A stretch of 11,975 nucleotides of DNA from Conidiobolus incongruus B7586 (lineage: Eukaryota > Entomophthoromycota > Entomophthoromycetes > Entomophthorales > Conidiobolaceae). Location of the stretch: positions 1 through 11,975 of the forward strand of contig JNEM01015665.1 in the NCBI GenBank assembly GCA_000697335.1, in the 5' to 3' direction. Under the pieces are notes generated by a model. That model searched no databases, was not told the DNA's origin, and saw nothing but the letters and a program-made list of their open reading frames with translations. Shown here in pieces: positions 8,510 through 11,975 of this stretch. The number at the start of each line of letters is the position of its first letter. The first letter of the stretch is position 1. The position numbers were made by a program, and so were the translations under genes.

Positions 8510-9130
8510 TCTAGTATACAACTATACTTAAAGCTTACTTACCATTTATTTCTTGAATAATATTAAACTTTAAAAGAAGAAATCCAAAAACTACTTAAAA
8601 ATAGGTATATTAGACCTTCTTCTTCACTATAAAAATCTCTAATCTTCTTTGTAAAAAAAACTAATGGTGGTTAGAGATTATATATTGATAACTATATTTT
8701 AAACTCTAAAACTATTAAAGATAAAACTTTATTACTAAACCTATATAATGTTAAGGATAAACTACTTAAATCAATTATATTTACCAAATTAGATGTTAAG
8801 AATAGATATTACAACATTAGAGTTAAAGAAAATTCTATCCCTTTAACTATTTTCAACACTTTTTTAAGTTACTATAAATTTACTATTATAAATTTTAAAT
8901 TGTGTAATGCTTTTGTAACTTTCACTTGATTTATTAATTCCCTTTTTAACCTTGTCTTTAATAACTTTGTTATCACCTACCTTAATAATATCTTAATCTA
9001 TTTAAAAACTAAAGAAGAATATATTTAATATGCTAATTAAATCTTACAAATTATTCAAGAACATAAATTACCTTTAAAACTATCAAAATATATCTTTAGT
9101 ACCTTTTCTATCTTTTTCTATAGTTATATT
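8510..9130 (+). pseudogene. Reverse transcriptase remnant (LTR element fossil)
   Basis: Recognisable blocks appear in the usual order: LKEEIQKLLKNRYIRPSSS at about 8570-8627, a stretch ending RLYIDN at about 8670-8690, FTKLDVKNRYYNIRV at about 8780-8826, and the region of the catalytic box at about 8969-9000. The spacing agrees with Ty3/Gypsy reverse transcriptases. This is the most easily recognised domain of the fossil together with the integrase. It is broken. Confidence 0.85.
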
Positions 9131-9329
9131 ATTTCCTCTTAAAGAATTAATATTGATCTAACTAAACTTAATGGTGTTAAAGCTTTTACTATACCTATAA
9201 ACAAAAATCAACTTATGTTTATACTTAGATTATTAAATTAGTTTAAAGATTTCATTGATTCTTTTGTTAAACTTATTACTTTTCTTATTAATCTCTTAAA
9301 GAAAAACTCTCTTTTTAAATAAATCCCAC

Positions 9330-9850
9330 TATATATTTTTTACATAAATGCTTTAATTTTCTATATTACCAATGTTTTTACTTTATCTATTTTTAATCTA
9401 AAACTACCTACTATTATTTTTACTAACTCTAGTTTTTTTGTAATTAGTAGATAGTTAACCTAGTTTAAATTTAATTTATATTTTACCTTATAACTATAAG
9501 ATAAAATAATAAATAAAAGAGAATAGGTTGAATTTAACTTTATAAATGTTACTTTAAAACCAATAACATTTTAGTTAAGAAAAATAAAACTAGCTGAATT
9601 AAAATACCTAGTCTATAAATAAAAACTTTTTGCTTTAGTAGAAATAATCAAAAATCACTTATATTTCTTGTTTTACAATTTTTTCTTAGTACTTACAGAT
9701 TACAAATCACTTATCTACTTAAATACTCAGAAGCATTTATTAAGAAGATAAGTTAAATAAATTAAAACTATCTAGGCTTATTTTTTCTTTATTTAATATC
9801 TTTTAGGTTAATAAAACTATGTTGTAGATACTTTGTTAAGAAATTTTATA
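9330..9850 (+). pseudogene. RNase H remnant (LTR element fossil)
   Basis: It lies directly downstream of reverse transcriptase. The clearest parts are KLFALVEIIKNHLYFL at about 9624-9671 and VLTDYKSLIYL at about 9688-9720, matching the conserved E-L-L-A-I-V and T-D-H-K-S-L-x-Y-L region of Ty3/Gypsy RNase H. It is broken. Confidence 0.8.
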
Positions 9851-10079
9851 TATTTATTCTTTTATTCTAATTATAAAAATCTAGCAAATATTAACTTAAT
9901 GATTATTAATAAAGGAAATAAAGAATTTATTAAACTATTTTAAGAAACACTATTAAATAATGATTTTTTTATTTTAGTTAAAGAAGAACTTTTTAAATTA
10001 TTAGAAAACCAATTAAAATATGTTAAAAGATTTAAAATTATCAATAACTTACTATATTATAATAATTGTTTATATATTC

Positions 10080-10800
10080 CTAACATTCCTAAGATTCAAC
10101 AAACAATATTTAATGAATGCTATAACTTACTTATTAGAGGACATCAAAACTAGTTAAAGATTGCTGAGAGAATTAAAATAAAGTACTACTAGCTTTCCCT
10201 AGTTAAATTAGTTTAGAAATACACTAATACCTGTGATATATATTAAAGAACTAAATATAATACTCAATTAAAATATGGTAAATTTATTCCCTTATAAGTC
10301 TCTAATGAAATTTAATAACAAATCCAACTTGATTTCATGGAAATCTTTAAATCAACAAATAGTTATGATAACTTACTAATTGTAATTGATTCATTTTCCA
10401 AATATACTTATTTTATTCTTTGTTTCAAAACTTCTACAGCTAAAAATATTGCACAATTGTTATTCTTTAATATCTTTACCCACTATAAAATTCCACAAAC
10501 TATTATATTTGATAAAGATGTACAATTCAACTCTTAATTTTAGAAGTTACTATTCTTTTCCCTTAAAATTAACCTAGCTATATCTATTATTAATTATTAC
10601 TAAACCAATAGACTCACTAAAAAAACTATTAAAACTTTGAAGCAAATGATTAAAACTTATATTAACACTAATTAGTTAAATTAAGATGCTTATATCTACT
10701 AATTCTAATATTTATTCAATACCTTTATTAATAAATCAACAAGTTTTAGCTTTTATTTCATCAATTATAACAAACATCCTAATTTAATAATTACTCTAAA
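10080..10800 (+). pseudogene. Integrase remnant: zinc-binding and catalytic regions (LTR element fossil)
   Basis: The N-terminal zinc-binding region lies at about 10085-10250, with a Gly-His pair near 10140 and a Cys near 10230. The catalytic core follows from about 10325. An open stretch at 10337-10537 carries NSYDNLLIVIDSFSKYTYFI, matching the Y-D-x-I-L-V-V-V-D-R-x-S-K block of chromovirus integrases, and IPQTIIFDKDVQF, the region of the second catalytic Asp. It is a domain fragment and not an independent gene. The remnant is broken. Confidence 0.85.
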
Positions 10801-11029
10801 ACTTCAAATCAACTTATCTTTAAACATTGTTGAATTTTAATCTAATATCAAATATATCAATTCCCTTGTTAAATTTAACTTAGAAGAAAATTAAAGGATT
10901 ATAGAACAACAATACTTAAAATTATCTAGAAACCCTCTTAAATATAAAATTAGTATGTTTGTATACTTAGAATAATCTACCCTTAAACCTACCCTACTTA
11001 AATCTAGCTTAAATCCCAAATACTTACCA

Positions 11030-11375
11030 TTATATTATAGTCTTTATAAATTTTAATCTATTGATTCAAATTTTGAAAATATTACCTTGGAATTACCTTT
11101 AACTTTGAGGATCAACTCTATCTTTCACATATCTAAAATTAAACTATACTTTAAAGATTTTAACACTTTTCCTAATTAATTAAAAACCCTAAAACTAGAT
11201 CTAATTATTAATTAAGATAGAGAAGAAGAATACTATGTTGATTATATAATTAAGTTTAAATCTATTAGGAATAAGCTTTATTTTTATATAAAATGGATGG
11301 GTTATCTTATTAAAGAAACTATATAAGAACCTCTAGAAAATATTAAGAATATTTTAGCCTATTATACCTATTTGC
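11030..11375 (+). pseudogene. Integrase C-terminus and chromodomain remnant (LTR element fossil)
   Basis: At about 11115-11155 the string IFHISKIKLY matches the F-H-V-S-x-L-K-x-Y block that ends the integrase C-terminal domain. After an acidic linker, NKLYFYIKWMGYLIKET at about 11270-11322 matches the K-W-x-G-Y core of a chromodomain, with EPLENIKNI following. Chromodomains on integrases bind methylated histone H3 in heterochromatin and steer insertion there, which suits the repeat-rich setting. It is broken. Confidence 0.82.
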
Positions 11376-11411
11376 AAAAATTTAAGGAGTGTGTCTCCTT
11401 TAAGAAACCTA

Positions 11412-11420
11412 CTAGGGGAG
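11412..11420 (+). other. Polypurine tract of the LTR element
   Basis: A G-rich purine run (AGGGGAG at its end) stands immediately before the 3' LTR, where plus-strand synthesis is primed in LTR retrotransposons. Such G runs are rare in this window. Confidence 0.75.
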
Positions 11421-11819
11421 TGTTAAAAGACTAGTTCTTTAAATTCTAATATATACTTTCATATAATCTAATTAACTATAAATTATATGATTAATTTATA
11501 CTTATATAATTAAATTAATTGTATTAATAGCATTAAATTATTTAATAAACTAGGTCCCTCTTTTTTCCTCTTAATTCTTACTATTTTTTACTTTTACACT
11601 ATTTCTAAGATTAAAACTATATTCTATTGATATTATAGGATATTAGCACTACCTAATATAAATCTTAATATATCAGTGACTCATCCTAGTTTAAAGCTTA
11701 ATTAAACTTTGTTTACACTTGCATACTATAGCTATATTATATTACCACATTCTACATACATTACTTTTATATTAAGTTTTCCTCTATACTATATTAGTTT
11801 AACTATCACTATACTTACA
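11421..11819 (+). repeat. 3' LTR of the Ty3/Gypsy element
   Basis: This is the direct repeat of 6105-6502. It begins TGTTAAAA and ends ACTTACA, with the inverted TG...CA ends usual for LTRs. It keeps slightly more C and G than the 5' LTR in places. Confidence 0.92.
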
Positions 11820-11824
11820 AATAT
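11820..11824. repeat. Target-site duplication, right copy (AATAT)
   Basis: Identical to 6100-6104. The perfect agreement shows that the two LTRs belong to one insertion and that no recombination between elements has replaced an end. Confidence 0.8.
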
Positions 11825-11975
11825 ATTAATTATAATATTATAAGTAAATTATCAATAATATATTAAAAACTATAATATAATATAATTAAATTCTAATTTT
11901 ATAATTAAATATAATTTATTAAAATTTTTAAAATCTCTAATAATATTTAAAAAATATTAATATTAAATTAATGAA
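11825..11975. other. AT-rich flank
   Basis: Almost pure A and T to the end of the window. Nothing recognisable is seen. Confidence 0.5.

Larger units (their letters stand above)
6105..11819 (+). mobile_element. Ty3/Gypsy chromovirus-type LTR retrotransposon, fossil
   Basis: This is a structurally complete LTR retrotransposon of about 5.7 kb with two LTRs, a matching 5-bp target duplication and a polypurine tract. The remains of the coding region read, in order, gag, aspartic protease, reverse transcriptase, RNase H, integrase and a C-terminal chromodomain. Integrase after RNase H places it in Ty3/Gypsy rather than Ty1/Copia, and the chromodomain points to the chromovirus lineage, common in fungi. 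The internal region is thoroughly broken, with dozens of breaks spread over all domains in the RIP-like style of the rest of the window. It is not interrupted by another element. By eye the two LTRs are about 94 % identical with nearly all differences transitions; since RIP inflates divergence, the insertion may be younger than that suggests. Confidence 0.93.

Noticed and set aside
10337-10577. Two overlapping open stretches of 66 and 63 codons on the + strand
   Set aside because: The first is a piece of the integrase core of the LTR fossil; the second is only a frame shadow of the same bases.
1-11975. Mitochondrial or plastid DNA, suggested by the extreme AT content
   Set aside because: No organellar gene, rRNA or tRNA is seen, and the content is nuclear-type Tc1, mariner and Ty3/Gypsy elements with RIP-like damage.
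1-11975. A naturally AT-rich protist such as a Dictyostelium-like host, which also carries chromodomain Gypsy elements
   Set aside because: Not excluded outright, but concentration of stops at expected Gln and Trp codons and G-to-A losses at catalytic residues fit RIP in an ascomycete better than uniform AT bias.

Overview
The window is a gene-free graveyard of transposable elements in extremely AT-rich DNA. No host gene, rRNA, tRNA or CRISPR array could be supported. In the two DNA-transposon families the damage falls mostly where CAA, CAG or TGG codons would be expected, and these now read TAA or TAG. Surviving C and G are scarce. This is the footprint of C-to-T mutation on both strands, as in repeat-induced point mutation (RIP), so the best guess for the host is a filamentous ascomycete (Pezizomycotina) and an AT-rich repeat isochore. 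That is inferred from mutation pattern and element mix; no host gene is present to confirm it.

Region 1 (about 41-4050) holds two Tc1-type elements (D34E class) lying head to tail on the + strand. Copy 1 (about 48-1314) keeps both terminal inverted repeats and a recognisable but dead transposase. Copy 2 (about 1400-3905) is more decayed and is split by a mariner element (copy A, about 1873-3157, + strand). Region 2 holds a second mariner (copy B, about 4325-5598, - strand) of the same family in the opposite orientation, with TA at both edges. Both mariners show the animal-type D34D spacing and a coding length close to that of Mos1. Copy B contains the longest open stretch in the window (126 codons), but this is only the catalytic core of a dead transposase.

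Region 3 (6105-11819) is a structurally complete but thoroughly broken Ty3/Gypsy LTR retrotransposon of the chromovirus type. It has two LTRs of about 398 bp, a 5-bp target-site duplication (AATAT), a polypurine tract, and recognisable remains of gag, protease, reverse transcriptase, RNase H, integrase and a C-terminal chromodomain, in that order. By eye the LTRs are about 94 % identical.

The remaining stretches (3906-4324, 5599-6099, 11825-11975) are AT-rich with nothing recognisable. The order of events for the nested pair is Tc1 copy 2 first, then mariner A. I found no sign of an undescribed functional system; the points of interest are the D34D mariners in a probable fungus, the nested and tandem arrangement, and the depth of RIP-like decay.
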